NCBI GenBank assembly: GCA_002399435.1
Contig: DHDO01000079.1
Location: 35,894-62,736 of the forward strand
DNA length: 26,843 nucleotides
Origin: Firmicutes bacterium UBA4874
GTDB lineage: Bacteria > Bacillota > Clostridia > Caldicoprobacterales > DTU083
Direction of reading: 5' to 3'
This document shows positions 8,424 to 17,502 of the stretch, in pieces. Made by a program: the position numbers and the translations under genes. Within the stretch, counting starts at the first letter, position 1; each line of letters begins with the position of its first letter. The notes under the pieces were generated by a model, which saw nothing but the letters and a program-made list of their open reading frames with translations, made no database searches and was not told the DNA's origin.

Positions 8424-9269
8424 TCATCCCTTTACCGCACCGGCAGTAAATCCCTTCACAATGTACTTCTGCATGGTCAGCGAAAGAATAATGGCAGGCA
8501 GCATGGCCATGGTTCCCACCGCAGCCATGGAACCAAAGGGCGTATCCCGTTCCCTCTGGATCATGGAATTAATGCCGATGGGCAGTGTTTTATAAGCATC
8601 CCGGAAGGTCAGCGTCAGTGCCAGGCTGAACTCATTCCAGGCTCCAATAAAGCAGAGAATCGCAACAACGGAAACGCCGGATAAAACCAGCGGCAGGGCA
8701 ATGGAAATAAACATTCTGTAGTCCGAGCATCCGTCAATGCTTGCTGATTCATAGATTTCCTTCGGGATCTCCTCATAAAAGCTGAGGAACAGCCATATGG
8801 ACATGGGAAGGGAAAAGGTACAGTATGCAAGGATCAAACCCCAGCGGTTGTCAATCAGATGAATCTGTTGGTAGATCATATACAGCGGTACCGTGTAAAC
8901 CAGCCCGGGCACCATACGTATGATATAGATCCCGGTGGAAATCTGACTGCGTCCCGATACGGAAAACCGCGTCAGTCCATAACCTGCCATTGCAGCAATG
9001 ATCACGCAGATCAACGTGGTCACAAGGGAAACCATAATGCTGTTCCCTGCAAACGTCGGGAAACTGGATCTCTGCATGATTTCCACATAGTTTTCCAGTG
9101 TTGGCCGAATGGGAAAGAACTGCGGGATCGTCACAAGGATATCCCCCTTCTTTTTAAAGGACATGGTAATTGCCCAGTATATGGGGAACAGGAAAAAAAC
9201 TGCAGCCACCAGCAGACCAATAAACATACCAACCCGCCCGGCGTGCCCGGAACGTTTTTTTGATTTCAA
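8424..9269 (-). CDS. MalG-type sugar ABC transporter permease (third system)
   Basis: A CUT1-family inner-membrane permease, 281 aa with about six membrane helices, forming the channel together with the MalF-type protein encoded just upstream. The cytoplasmic EAA loop that docks the ATPase is seen as YESASIDGCSDYRMFISIALPL, and the C-terminus is Lys/Gly-rich as in MalG-type subunits. The start is judged to be TTG at 9269, because AAGGAGG (9278-9284) lies 8 nt upstream; the GTG at 9278 would overlap that ribosome site. The ribosome site overlaps the stop of the upstream permease, suggesting translational coupling. Confidence 0.92.
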   Translation of the reverse strand: MKSKKRSGHAGRVGMFIGLLVAAVFFLFPIYWAITMSFKKKGDILVTIPQFFPIRPTLENYVEIMQRSSFPTFAGNSIMVSLVTTLICVIIAAMAGYGLTRFSVSGRSQISTGIYIIRMVPGLVYTVPLYMIYQQIHLIDNRWGLILAYCTFSLPMSIWLFLSFYEEIPKEIYESASIDGCSDYRMFISIALPLVLSGVSVVAILCFIGAWNEFSLALTLTFRDAYKTLPIGINSMIQRERDTPFGSMAAVGTMAMLPAIILSLTMQKYIVKGFTAGAVKG

Positions 9270-9282
9270 ATGAGTCACCTCC

Positions 9283-10200
9283 TTAGTCTTCCCGTTTTCT
9301 CATCAGCATCATGGACAGCAATGATACGATGGATATGACGATAAAGAACAGGAATGCACCGGCCGACCCCTGCCCTACCTGATAATACCGGAACGCTGCC
9401 TTGTAAATCGTAGTTCCGATGGTTTCCGTGGTGGATCCGGGGGCCCCGTTTGTCAACTGCATGACGATGTCAAATATCCGCAGGGAATCCGCAATCCGGA
9501 TGGACACCACCAATGCAATGAAATTCCGGATGCTCGGCAGGGTAATGCTGAAGAAAACCCGGCCTGCCGAGGCTCCGTCCACCCTGGCTGCTTCGATCAT
9601 TTCCGTGGATACGGTATTCAGCGCCGCCTGATATACCAGAATGCAAAAGGGCGTTGCCCCCCAGATCTCCACAATGATAATGGCAATCTTCGCATAAAAC
9701 GTTTCGCCGAGCCAGTTCGGACCATTGATTCCCAGCATGGTCAATGTGTTGTTCAACACGCCATATACCGGATAGTACATCAGTTTCCAGATGGTTGCCG
9801 ATACCACCGGCGCAATCATCATCGGGATAATCATAATGGTCTTGAACGGCGCCGAATATCTTTTTGTGCTGTCACTGTGCAGCATCAGGGCAATGCCCAG
9901 ACCGAGGACGGTTTCAAACACCACCGACACCGAGGAAAAGATCAGCGTCCAGCCCAGAGATTCCCGAAACGCAGGTTTTAAGAGCATGGTGCGGTAGTTC
10001 TCCAGCCCGACAAACTTCATCGGCCGATTTGGCATGGAAAGATTGTAGTTTTGTGTGCTCAGATACAGTGAATAACATAATGGCACAACAGAAATCAGAA
10101 TCAACAGAATAATGGCCGGCCCCAGAAATACCATTGGTGCAAGTCTGGTGGAAAGATTTGCCTGCCGAACCATCCCGCTTCTTTTCTTCCTGTCTTTCAT
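9283..10200 (-). CDS. MalF-type sugar ABC transporter permease (third system)
   Basis: A CUT1-family permease of 305 aa with an N-terminal helix (LGPAIILLILISVVPL) and the EAA loop IEAARVDGASAGRVFFSITLP. It pairs with the following MalG-type subunit and the lipoprotein at 6856-8319. The frame is open upstream to 10554, but the correct start is ATG 10200: GGGAGG (10207-10212) is 6 nt away and residues beyond it do not resemble any permease N-terminus. It follows a 250-base gap, so it may be the first gene of a separate transcript. Confidence 0.93.
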   Translation of the reverse strand: MKDRKKRSGMVRQANLSTRLAPMVFLGPAIILLILISVVPLCYSLYLSTQNYNLSMPNRPMKFVGLENYRTMLLKPAFRESLGWTLIFSSVSVVFETVLGLGIALMLHSDSTKRYSAPFKTIMIIPMMIAPVVSATIWKLMYYPVYGVLNNTLTMLGINGPNWLGETFYAKIAIIIVEIWGATPFCILVYQAALNTVSTEMIEAARVDGASAGRVFFSITLPSIRNFIALVVSIRIADSLRIFDIVMQLTNGAPGSTTETIGTTIYKAAFRYYQVGQGSAGAFLFFIVISIVSLLSMMLMRKRED

Positions 10201-10451
10201 GGTCATCCTCCCTTCTCCGTTGAAAGCTTGACACATGGAACTCATGCAATCATGCAACAATAATACATGATAAAATGAGCCAGTTTCCAATGAATGATAC
10301 AAAAGCATTCCCATCATTTCTGCTTTGCTCAACCGATAGTATCCCCATCTTTCTGGCAAAAAATGCGAAACCAGAAATGAATTTCTTGAGATGACAGCGG
10401 GAGAACAGGCTAATCCGCCCTGACCTTCAGATCCCCGTAAACGGATTCGGA
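10201..10451. other. Intergenic gap possibly splitting the operon
   Basis: The largest gap inside the minus-strand gene series. It holds a moderate promoter candidate, a 14-bp near-palindrome AGAAATGAATTTCT (10373-10386), and two TTGCAT copies close together on the minus strand. No clear terminator was found after the upstream GH43 stop. The minus-strand frame of the next permease stays open through it, but no coding resemblance was seen. Confidence 0.6.
10262..10290 (-). promoter_or_regulatory. Weak promoter candidate for the third importer
   Basis: Minus strand TTGGAA (10285-10290), 17-bp spacer, TGTATT (10262-10267), each matching four of six consensus bases; a TATTAT lies at 19-bp spacing instead. 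It is about 60 nt upstream of the permease start. Placement in the largest intra-cluster gap is the main support. Confidence 0.3.
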
Positions 10452-13010
10452 TTACTGTATTGATGAGTTCGTGAAAGGAATTGGTTTCACAGAAAGGTGG
10501 CGGACTGTCAGTTCCCTTCCGAAACTGTAGAATCCAATCCGGCCGTACAGCCATGGCCGGGGATCGTAAAAGTCCATTGCCGGTTTCTTTTCCCCTTTCC
10601 GGTAAATGCGGATCCGGTTGTTTTGAACGACGACCCGGAGCCGGACATGATCCGAATGATTTTCCCCCAGCCGGATGATACGACTGGTTCCTATTTTGCC
10701 ATAGTTATACTTGCAGAATGTCATATTTTCTTCGCCGATGCTGAGCCCATACCCGGTAAAGGATTCCCGTACCTGTGCATCCATCCGGGATGGATTCGTC
10801 ACACGGAACATGACCCCGGATTCGCCGGATCCTTTCCGGGGAATTTCCATATCCAGATCCATTTCATAATCCATCATTCCCGGCTTGCCAACCACGGCCA
10901 TTCCATCCTGTTCACCTTTTATCGCCAGTTTTCCGCCTTGCATCTTCCATGGCCCCAGAAGCAGCCATTCCTTCCGGTCCTGCCGGATGGAAAACTGACT
11001 GTCATAATCCCAGTCCCGGGATGTGATGTTATGAAATTCAAACATGTTTGCCCGCAGCTCCCCTTCCAGAAGGCAAAGCGTCAGCGTATGAAATCCCTTC
11101 TCCAGCTCCAGGTTTCCAAGATGGAGCCCCGCCAGATCCTCCTTTTCCAGTCCTGTCTCCGGGACCGTAAATGAAAACGCCTGGCCGGGATCTTCATCCA
11201 CAATCCATTGACACACCGCACCGCTGCTTTCCGGACCCAAAGTGGCCGTAACGCCGTAAAGACCGTCTTCGGCAGCATTGACAGAATATTCGGTCCAGTC
11301 ACCGGGAGTGTTCAGAACCAGGGAATGGGATCCGTTCCGGTGTACCATACTGCTTTCCTTTTCTCCGGGACGCAGTCCGTCTTCCTTTTCTGCCGCCTTC
11401 CGGATATGAAAGCCCCGGTTTTCTCCTTTCAGATAATGCATGGCGGCAAACTTGCCGGGAAGGTTTTTGACCCCATCGAAATCCCCGGAACCCAGAGCCT
11501 CCCCGTTGGCCGCGATATAACCGAATATGGCATGGCTGCCGGAAGCCCCGATTTTTCCCCCTGGAATATCCGCCTTGTGAAGCGCCAGCTTTCGGGCGCC
11601 ATTCCAGTATACATAGGTCACCTCCGGCGTATTCTCCACACGAACCGTGCACAATCTCTGATAGTTGTGGACTCTGATCTTTTCCATAGCCACCCTTTTC
11701 TCCACCCCATGATCTGCCGAGACTAGAGAAAGCGTGTTGTTTTCCGTATCCACCCGGACCGCCCACCAGGAGTCCCCGTCAATCCCGAACTTCAGATCCA
11801 CCGGACATTTTTCCCCTGACAATCGAAAATGATACTCTGCGGTAAAGACGCCGGGTACCCTGTCGTTGCTCAGGATTCCCTGATCAGAAACCATAAAGGA
11901 TTCCGTAGTATGCGGATCTTCTTCGTCCAGCCATCCATATATGGAAGGCATGGAGGGAACCGGTACCGGAAAGCTCGTGTCTCCCGTGCTGTAAACCAGC
12001 CCGCCGTTGGTCATCAGCCGGTCCAGGTCATACCTTCTCTGGGGACCGTCCAGCGCAACCAGATTATGATAGGGGGAATAAATGCTGTCCAGATCCGGGC
12101 CTGTCACATTGGAACTGTGCCCCAGCCCGTGAAACGGATCCTCCTGCTCCGACCGCAAAAAGAGGATATTATCCTCCGGCATGATATACTGCCCGAAGGG
12201 ATTGTCCCCGGTATAGGAATAGGCAACCCGGTATCCGGTACTGAGCACATGATTTCCTGTATAGGTCAGGTAATGATACTTCCCCCGCCGGAACATCCCG
12301 GGGCCCTCTGTCCAGCCGTGAAGGGTGGCATTCAGATCCACCTTCCGCAGAGAAGGCAGCATGGTTGCAGGATCCAGACGGGCTGAGTGAATCCGGTTTT
12401 CTCCCGGATAAAGGAAAAACAGGTCCTCATCGTCCGTGATCCAGAAAGAGCCATCTATGGAATGTCCGAAATTATCGGTTACCGGTCGAAACGGTCCCAG
12501 GGGACTTTCACTTTTCAGAATAAAATGGCCCTTGCCTTCCGGAGAGGTGCACATATAAAAGGATCCGTCGTAATATACCACTTCCGGTGCGTAGGCAAAA
12601 TACACATCATCGCCTTCCGTGGCATACCCCTTATACTCCCAGTGAACCAGATCCACGGATTCATAGACCCGGACCCGGTTTTCGCAGGAAGAGGGATACA
12701 GATAATATCTGCCGTTATACCGCATCACGAAAGGATCTCCGATCCCATATTCCCCACTCCCGGTGAATGGACTTTTCCCATGCTGGCCCTTGATCTCCAT
12801 GGGATTCTGATAGGTTTCCGCCTTTTCGGACCCAACTCGTTCCGTCCGGTGAGGAATCTTCTCCCGCATGTCGTTTTCTATCTCCTTCCTGGCTTTCTTT
12901 ACAGCAGTCTTTTCACCGCGGGGCTTTCCCGGTCTGCATCCGGCAGAAAATGCCATACACAGGGCAATGAACAAGATGCCGGCTTTTTTACAGAAATCAG
13001 AAAACCGCAA
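10452..13010 (-). CDS. Surface lipoprotein glycoside hydrolase family 43 protein
   Basis: A GH43 enzyme of 852 aa anchored outside the cell. The N-terminal signal ends in the lipobox FSAGC (Cys25), followed by a Lys/Arg/Glu-rich linker. The propeller carries base D92 (GIGDPF), D186 (SIDGSF) and acid E235 (GWTEGPG), then GHSSNVTGPDLDS, the same signature as the cytoplasmic GH43 at 4512-6749. The C-terminal region contains a CBM6-like segment and a concanavalin-like domain (GVMFRVTNPS, YGLSIGEENMTF). The start is TTG at 13010: GGAGG lies 9 nt upstream, a complete signal peptide begins there, and no ATG precedes the lipobox except one inside the hydrophobic stretch. It probably releases side chains or oligosaccharides for the neighbouring importers. 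Substrate unknown. Confidence 0.92.
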   Translation of the reverse strand: MRFSDFCKKAGILFIALCMAFSAGCRPGKPRGEKTAVKKARKEIENDMREKIPHRTERVGSEKAETYQNPMEIKGQHGKSPFTGSGEYGIGDPFVMRYNGRYYLYPSSCENRVRVYESVDLVHWEYKGYATEGDDVYFAYAPEVVYYDGSFYMCTSPEGKGHFILKSESPLGPFRPVTDNFGHSIDGSFWITDDEDLFFLYPGENRIHSARLDPATMLPSLRKVDLNATLHGWTEGPGMFRRGKYHYLTYTGNHVLSTGYRVAYSYTGDNPFGQYIMPEDNILFLRSEQEDPFHGLGHSSNVTGPDLDSIYSPYHNLVALDGPQRRYDLDRLMTNGGLVYSTGDTSFPVPVPSMPSIYGWLDEEDPHTTESFMVSDQGILSNDRVPGVFTAEYHFRLSGEKCPVDLKFGIDGDSWWAVRVDTENNTLSLVSADHGVEKRVAMEKIRVHNYQRLCTVRVENTPEVTYVYWNGARKLALHKADIPGGKIGASGSHAIFGYIAANGEALGSGDFDGVKNLPGKFAAMHYLKGENRGFHIRKAAEKEDGLRPGEKESSMVHRNGSHSLVLNTPGDWTEYSVNAAEDGLYGVTATLGPESSGAVCQWIVDEDPGQAFSFTVPETGLEKEDLAGLHLGNLELEKGFHTLTLCLLEGELRANMFEFHNITSRDWDYDSQFSIRQDRKEWLLLGPWKMQGGKLAIKGEQDGMAVVGKPGMMDYEMDLDMEIPRKGSGESGVMFRVTNPSRMDAQVRESFTGYGLSIGEENMTFCKYNYGKIGTSRIIRLGENHSDHVRLRVVVQNNRIRIYRKGEKKPAMDFYDPRPWLYGRIGFYSFGRELTVRHLSVKPIPFTNSSIQ

Positions 13011-13083
13011 TTTTTCTCCCCTCCCGATCTTTCCTTCTCCTGCTTTCCTTCCTGCAGTCCGTCCGATTATCAGCCATCTGCCG

Positions 13084-13956
13084 CTACTTCATCCCGGAGT
13101 AAGCCATTGTGTTCATGACATTGCTTTGAAGAATCACAAAGAGAACAACATTTGGCATGAACATAATCAGACCAGCCGCTGCAGCAACGCCCTGTCCGGC
13201 AACAATATTGGTGTTGGAAGCCAGGGAATTCATGAAAAACGCCAGGGTTCTCATGTTCTCCTGTGTGACAAACAAAGTGGAAGTCTCCACATTGTTCCAC
13301 ACCGCCTGAAACGCCAGGATGGCAATCGTAGCAAGGGCAGGCCGGATCATCGGCAGCACGATCTTCCAGTAAATACGGTAATGGGACGCACCGTCCACCA
13401 CCGCCGCTTCCATCAGCTCATCCGGCACCTGGTCAATAAACTGCTTCACAAGGAACAGCCCCACCGGCATGGCCATCAGCGGAAGAATGTGCGCCAGATA
13501 GGTATCCATGATCCCCAGCCGGTCTATGACCAGATATCTTGGAATGGTTACCGCTACCGGCACAAACATCAGGGCAATGGTGTTGATCTCAAACAGCTGG
13601 TCCTTTCCGCGAAACTTCAGTTTCGACAGGGCAAAGCCGGCCATGGAACTGATGACAACGGTCAGAAGCACAACGACAACGGTAATCACAATGCTGTTGA
13701 ACAGATACCGCCCCATGGGGATCCCTGATTGTTGGGTAGTCTGAAACAGCTTTCGAAAATTATCCGTTGTGGGCTGATGCGCAAAAAACCGGGGTGGAAA
13801 GGCAAACAGCTCATTGATCGGCTTAAAGGCGTGATTTATGATATATACAATGGGAAGCAGCATAAAAATGGAAATGGGGATCAAATAGGCGTAAATTTTC
13901 AGCTGACTTTTGTGAAATCTCTTTGGATCAATCCGGGTCGCCTGTCGGACACTCAT
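13084..13956 (-). CDS. MalG-type sugar ABC transporter permease
   Basis: A CUT1-family permease of 290 aa, with about six helices and the EAA loop [25 protein letters not shown]. The start ATG 13956 has AAGGAGG 7 nt upstream. It has no adjacent MalF partner: the immediate upstream gene is a binding-protein lipoprotein that already follows a complete MalF/MalG pair (15545-17501). The unpaired MalF-type gene at 21782-22726 is therefore its most likely partner, with the importer genes in between nested inside; this pairing is inference. A strong stem-loop sits just upstream, between it and the binding-protein gene. Confidence 0.92.
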   Translation of the reverse strand: MSVRQATRIDPKRFHKSQLKIYAYLIPISIFMLLPIVYIINHAFKPINELFAFPPRFFAHQPTTDNFRKLFQTTQQSGIPMGRYLFNSIVITVVVVLLTVVISSMAGFALSKLKFRGKDQLFEINTIALMFVPVAVTIPRYLVIDRLGIMDTYLAHILPLMAMPVGLFLVKQFIDQVPDELMEAAVVDGASHYRIYWKIVLPMIRPALATIAILAFQAVWNNVETSTLFVTQENMRTLAFFMNSLASNTNIVAGQGVAAAAGLIMFMPNVVLFVILQSNVMNTMAYSGMK

Positions 13957-13972
13957 AATCCAACCTCCTTAA

Positions 13973-14010
13973 AATGCAGGCATACAGACTCCCTCCTGCA
14001 TGCCTGCATT
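13973..14010 (-). other. Strong intercistronic stem-loop after a binding-protein gene
   Basis: AATGCAGGCAT (13973-13983) and ATGCCTGCATT (14000-14010) form a perfect 11-bp stem around a 16-nt loop. On the minus strand the stem is followed by a short T stretch and then the AAGGAGG of the next permease. It lies 13 nt after the binding-protein stop. It may act as a leaky terminator or a 3'-protecting hairpin that raises binding-protein levels over the downstream permease. Confidence 0.7.
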
Positions 14011-14023
14011 GACTCCGTTATTT

Positions 14024-15478
14024 TTACTTGATGGAATAGAGCTCTTTGATCAGCTCCACGTCTTTCTCCCTGAATTCATTCAATTTATCGTTCAGTTCCT
14101 CCACAACATCCTCCGGACGGACTTCCCGGCGTTCAATCTTGCCTATCATGTCCTGATCTCCCATCCAGGCATCAAAATCCGCCCAGCCGGGCGCAATGGG
14201 CCATGGAGATGGCGTAATATCCGTCAGATGTTCATAAAATGCCTTCATAGACTCATTGGGAGCTGTGTCAATGATCTGTTTCCAGACCTCCTTGTTGGTA
14301 ATAACAGGTAGACGTGATACCGGCGCTCCTGCTTTCTTGTATCCTGCCAAACGATTCTTACAGGCTTCCTTTCCCCAGGAAGTCCATTTCTGAAGTTCCC
14401 AGGCTTCCCTGGGGTGTTTCGTGGTGGCAGAAATCACACTGTTGTCAATCAGGGCCATCTGGCGTCCGGTGGGTCCCTTGGGCAATGGATAGAACAGGAA
14501 TTCCATTCCCGTTTCCTTGGACACTTCATCCTGAAATTTGGCTATGGTCCAGGGCCAGTCAATATGCATGGCTACCCGTCCTTTTCCCGGAGGCCATGCT
14601 GCAGGATCACCCAGGACATTCTGCTTTTCATCCTCGCTCATCCACTCGCAAACCTTCTGGTCAATCCAGTCCAGCCTCCAGTTCCAGGCATCTACCCAGG
14701 TCTGTCCCATATCATACTTTTTCCCGTCCCAGCCGTAACGGGTTTTTCCGTTATACCAGGCGTCCATCAGATCGTAATAGATGGGTTGGGAAGTTCCGAA
14801 ATAATAATCCTCCGGATGGCTCATCCGTTCCGCAATTTTCTTGAAATCATCCACAGTCCAGTCATAATCCGGCAGGGGTTCGTTATACTTTTCAAACAGG
14901 GTTTTGTTGAGAAAAATCATATGGGGGAACATGACACAGGGTACATGGAACCTGTGCCCCGCAATGGTCGACAAATCCCGTACTCCCGGATAAATCTCCT
15001 TTGTATCCGGGTCAGCGTCAAACAGATCCGTTACATCCAGTGCCCATTGATTCTTTACCGCATCGGTCACACTGAACACCCAAAAAACGTCCGGCAACGT
15101 ACCGGAAGCCGCATTGTTATACAATGCTTCGTTCCAGTTGTCCTGTTCGATCTCCACAAAATTCACATGGATATTGGGATAGGCGTCCGTAAAGGCTGCC
15201 AGTTGTTCGTCTCTCGCCTCGATTTCACCCTTTTCCTTCAGACCCCAGCAGGCATAGGACAACGTGATATCCTCCTTCGTCATGGGATCCAGGCCACCCT
15301 CCTTACCGGACTTTTTTCCGTCGTCTTTGCCCTTCCCGTCAGCATCCGCGGAATTGTTTTCCTTGCCGCCTTTCGGCTGGCCAGCTGTCTTGTCCCCACC
15401 CTTGCAGGCGCTCAGGGCGGAAAGCGTAAGAACCATTACCAGCAGCAAAACAACACTCTTTTTCCCAAAATGCTTCAC
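14024..15478 (-). CDS. ABC sugar importer solute-binding lipoprotein (second system)
   Basis: A family 1 extracellular binding protein of 484 aa. The signal has two Lys after a short N-terminus, a long hydrophobic helix and a perfect lipobox LSAC (Cys25). A linker of about 40 residues rich in Lys, Gly, Asp and Ser tethers the domain. The mature domain begins with ITLSYACWGLKEKGEIEA and has GTLPDVFWVFS and NKTLFEKYNEPLPDYDWTVDDF, typical of sugar-binding proteins. The start is GTG 15478: GGAGGAG lies 7 nt upstream and gives an ideal signal peptide; the ATG at 15508 adds ten residues and has no ribosome site. It follows the MalF/MalG pair at 15545-17501, its probable partners. Confidence 0.93.
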   Translation of the reverse strand: MKHFGKKSVVLLLVMVLTLSALSACKGGDKTAGQPKGGKENNSADADGKGKDDGKKSGKEGGLDPMTKEDITLSYACWGLKEKGEIEARDEQLAAFTDAYPNIHVNFVEIEQDNWNEALYNNAASGTLPDVFWVFSVTDAVKNQWALDVTDLFDADPDTKEIYPGVRDLSTIAGHRFHVPCVMFPHMIFLNKTLFEKYNEPLPDYDWTVDDFKKIAERMSHPEDYYFGTSQPIYYDLMDAWYNGKTRYGWDGKKYDMGQTWVDAWNWRLDWIDQKVCEWMSEDEKQNVLGDPAAWPPGKGRVAMHIDWPWTIAKFQDEVSKETGMEFLFYPLPKGPTGRQMALIDNSVISATTKHPREAWELQKWTSWGKEACKNRLAGYKKAGAPVSRLPVITNKEVWKQIIDTAPNESMKAFYEHLTDITPSPWPIAPGWADFDAWMGDQDMIGKIERREVRPEDVVEELNDKLNEFREKDVELIKELYSIK

Positions 15479-15544
15479 GATTTCACTCCTCCTTCTTTTT
15501 TGTCCCATTTATCACATCGGCATTCGCCGTTATGACCTGAAAAA

Positions 15545-16546
15545 TTATTCCCCGGTAATCCCGGTGCGTTCAATACTTTCCACAAAATATCTCTGAAGCA
15601 GAAAATACACAATGAGAAGCGGCAGAATGCTCACCATCGTTCCCGCCATACGGATTGCCTCATTTACCACAGTATCTGCGGATGTCCCGGTAGACCAGGA
15701 TCCCGACACCTGCTGAATATACTTTTTATAGTTGTCTTCAAACCGCATAAGCTCCATCAGAATCGTGGAAATGGATTTCTGATTGCCGATATTGGCGCTT
15801 CCCAAAAAGAGGGAACTGAAGTAGGTCTCATTCCAATACCAGACGAAAGAAAACAAAATGGAGACGACAAAGGCCGGTACAGCCAGAGGAACGGCAATGG
15901 TCAAAAATATCCGGAGATCCCCGGCTCCATCCACCCTCGCTGCTTCTTCCAGGGAAGCAGGCGTCTGCCTGAAAAACTGGGTAAAGATCAGAATAAAGAT
16001 CGCGCTGTTCAGCCCCTGGCCCAGCATGGCGGGATAAATCAGCACCTTCATGGTCCCGATCATTTTATAATCTGAATACATCAGATATCGCGGTACCATC
16101 ATGACATGAGGCGGGACCACAAAGGTCAGCAGTACCAAAAGCATCAGGAAGGATTTCCCGCGAAAGTGATATCGGGCAAATCCATATCCCGTTATGGCAC
16201 TGATGGCTGTCTGGAAAAGGGAGGGAACAACGGAAAGCAACAGGGTGGGACCGATGTTTTCCCGGAACTTCATAACCTCCAGAGCCTGCTTGTAGTTCCC
16301 CAATGAGATATGTGTCGGAATCCATTTAACGGAATCGTCCAGCAGATCATCCAGAGACATAAAGCTCGTGACAAACATGCGCAGAATGGGATACAGATAG
16401 ATAAACCCCAGAGCAATCAGCATGATATATACAAAGGTCAAAAAAAGGATGCCGCTTTTACTTCTCGTCCCAAAAAGAAGTTTCCTTGCCTTGTTCTTAT
16501 GATTTTCCAGCCAAATCCTGTTTTTCTGAGTTACTGCGTTTTGCAT
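15545..16546 (-). CDS. MalG-type sugar ABC transporter permease (second system)
   Basis: A CUT1-family permease of 333 aa with an N-terminal cytoplasmic extension before the first helix (FLTFVYIMLIALGFIYLYP). The EAA loop is LEEAARVDGAGDLRIFLTIAVPL. A longer than usual loop, about residues 265-295 (NQKSISTILMELMRFEDNYK onward), precedes the last helix. It starts 4 nt after the stop of the MalF-type gene; the ribosome site GGGAG lies within the end of that gene, 8 nt from the ATG, so the two are translationally linked. Confidence 0.93.
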   Translation of the reverse strand: MQNAVTQKNRIWLENHKNKARKLLFGTRSKSGILFLTFVYIMLIALGFIYLYPILRMFVTSFMSLDDLLDDSVKWIPTHISLGNYKQALEVMKFRENIGPTLLLSVVPSLFQTAISAITGYGFARYHFRGKSFLMLLVLLTFVVPPHVMMVPRYLMYSDYKMIGTMKVLIYPAMLGQGLNSAIFILIFTQFFRQTPASLEEAARVDGAGDLRIFLTIAVPLAVPAFVVSILFSFVWYWNETYFSSLFLGSANIGNQKSISTILMELMRFEDNYKKYIQQVSGSWSTGTSADTVVNEAIRMAGTMVSILPLLIVYFLLQRYFVESIERTGITGE

Positions 16547-16550
16547 GATT

Positions 16551-17501
16551 TCATCTCCCTCCCTGTTTGACCAGCTTTGCTATTTTTCTTTTCTGTATCT
16601 TCTGTTCCTTTTTGGCGTGTTTTTCTTCCGCATTGGACTTCTCCCGCCCGGCGATCAAATATATGACTCCCATAATAAGCAGCAGCCCCAGGGAATAGAT
16701 CCAGGCCATGGCAGAGGCAATGCCAAACCCGGTATTGGGATTCAACATATTGGACTTGATCAGACCGATTACCTCATTGATCTCCGATGTCCCCAGAAAT
16801 ACAAGAATATAAATTGCGTCCACCAACAGAATGCTTTTCAAGGCCGGCAGGGTAATCTTCCAGAATACCACCCAGGCAGACGCACCGTCGATCAAAGCGG
16901 CCTCATACAGATTCGAATCAATTTTCTGCAGCCCGGCCAGGTTGATCAGAATCGGCACACCGGAATACCACAAAATCAGAATCAGCTGTTGGAACAGATA
17001 GGTAATCGGACTTTTCAGAAAGCTTGGCAGCGTTTCATTGATAATATCGTAAATCCCATACTGCTCCATCATGGGCACGGTGGTCGCGCCTTCCTGAATC
17101 AGGTTATTCAGCACCGGACCGCTGACAACGATGATGGGAAGAAAAAACAGCGTCCGGAAGAAACCCTTGAAGTGGATTTTCTGGTTGATCAGCATGGCAA
17201 TCATCAGGGCAAACACCAATATGATCGGAAGACTGAAGAGGGTATTGATAAAGAAATCCTTCGTGCGTTCCACAAAATAAATATCTTTTGTAAAAATATA
17301 GGCAAAATTATCAAAACCCACCGGCTTCACGATCCTTGCCTTTGCCGTAATGCGTACGCTGCTAATGCTGTAAAGTACAGACTGAACAATGGGGTTGGCA
17401 AAAAAGATCAGAAACCCCACGGTCCAGGGCAATACAAAAAGATAACCTTTTCTCTCCTGACGAGCTGTCACACTTCGTACGGACCCTCGTTTCCCGATCA
17501 T
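16551..17501 (-). CDS. MalF-type sugar ABC transporter permease (second system)
   Basis: A CUT1-family permease of 316 aa, with an N-terminal helix (GYLFVLPWTVGFLIFFANPI) and the EAA loop YEAALIDGASAWVVFWKITLPALKS. The C-terminal tail is Lys/Arg-rich (KKEQKIQKRKIAKLVKQGG), unusually basic and long for a permease. The start ATG 17501 is separated by one base from the stop of the DUF5696-type gene, whose last codons supply the GAGGTG ribosome site. Confidence 0.93.
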   Translation of the reverse strand: MIGKRGSVRSVTARQERKGYLFVLPWTVGFLIFFANPIVQSVLYSISSVRITAKARIVKPVGFDNFAYIFTKDIYFVERTKDFFINTLFSLPIILVFALMIAMLINQKIHFKGFFRTLFFLPIIVVSGPVLNNLIQEGATTVPMMEQYGIYDIINETLPSFLKSPITYLFQQLILILWYSGVPILINLAGLQKIDSNLYEAALIDGASAWVVFWKITLPALKSILLVDAIYILVFLGTSEINEVIGLIKSNMLNPNTGFGIASAMAWIYSLGLLLIMGVIYLIAGREKSNAEEKHAKKEQKIQKRKIAKLVKQGGR

Positions 17502-17502
17502 A

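Noticed and set aside
10218..10233. A catabolite-repression (cre)-like site TTGAAAGCTTGACA
   Set aside because: It lacks the central CG and the expected spacing of a cre site.
10201..10554. N-terminal extension of the third-system MalF permease by 118 codons
   Set aside because: It would overlap the end of the GH43 gene, contains no permease-like sequence, and a clear GGGAGG site stands 6 nt before the ATG at 10200.
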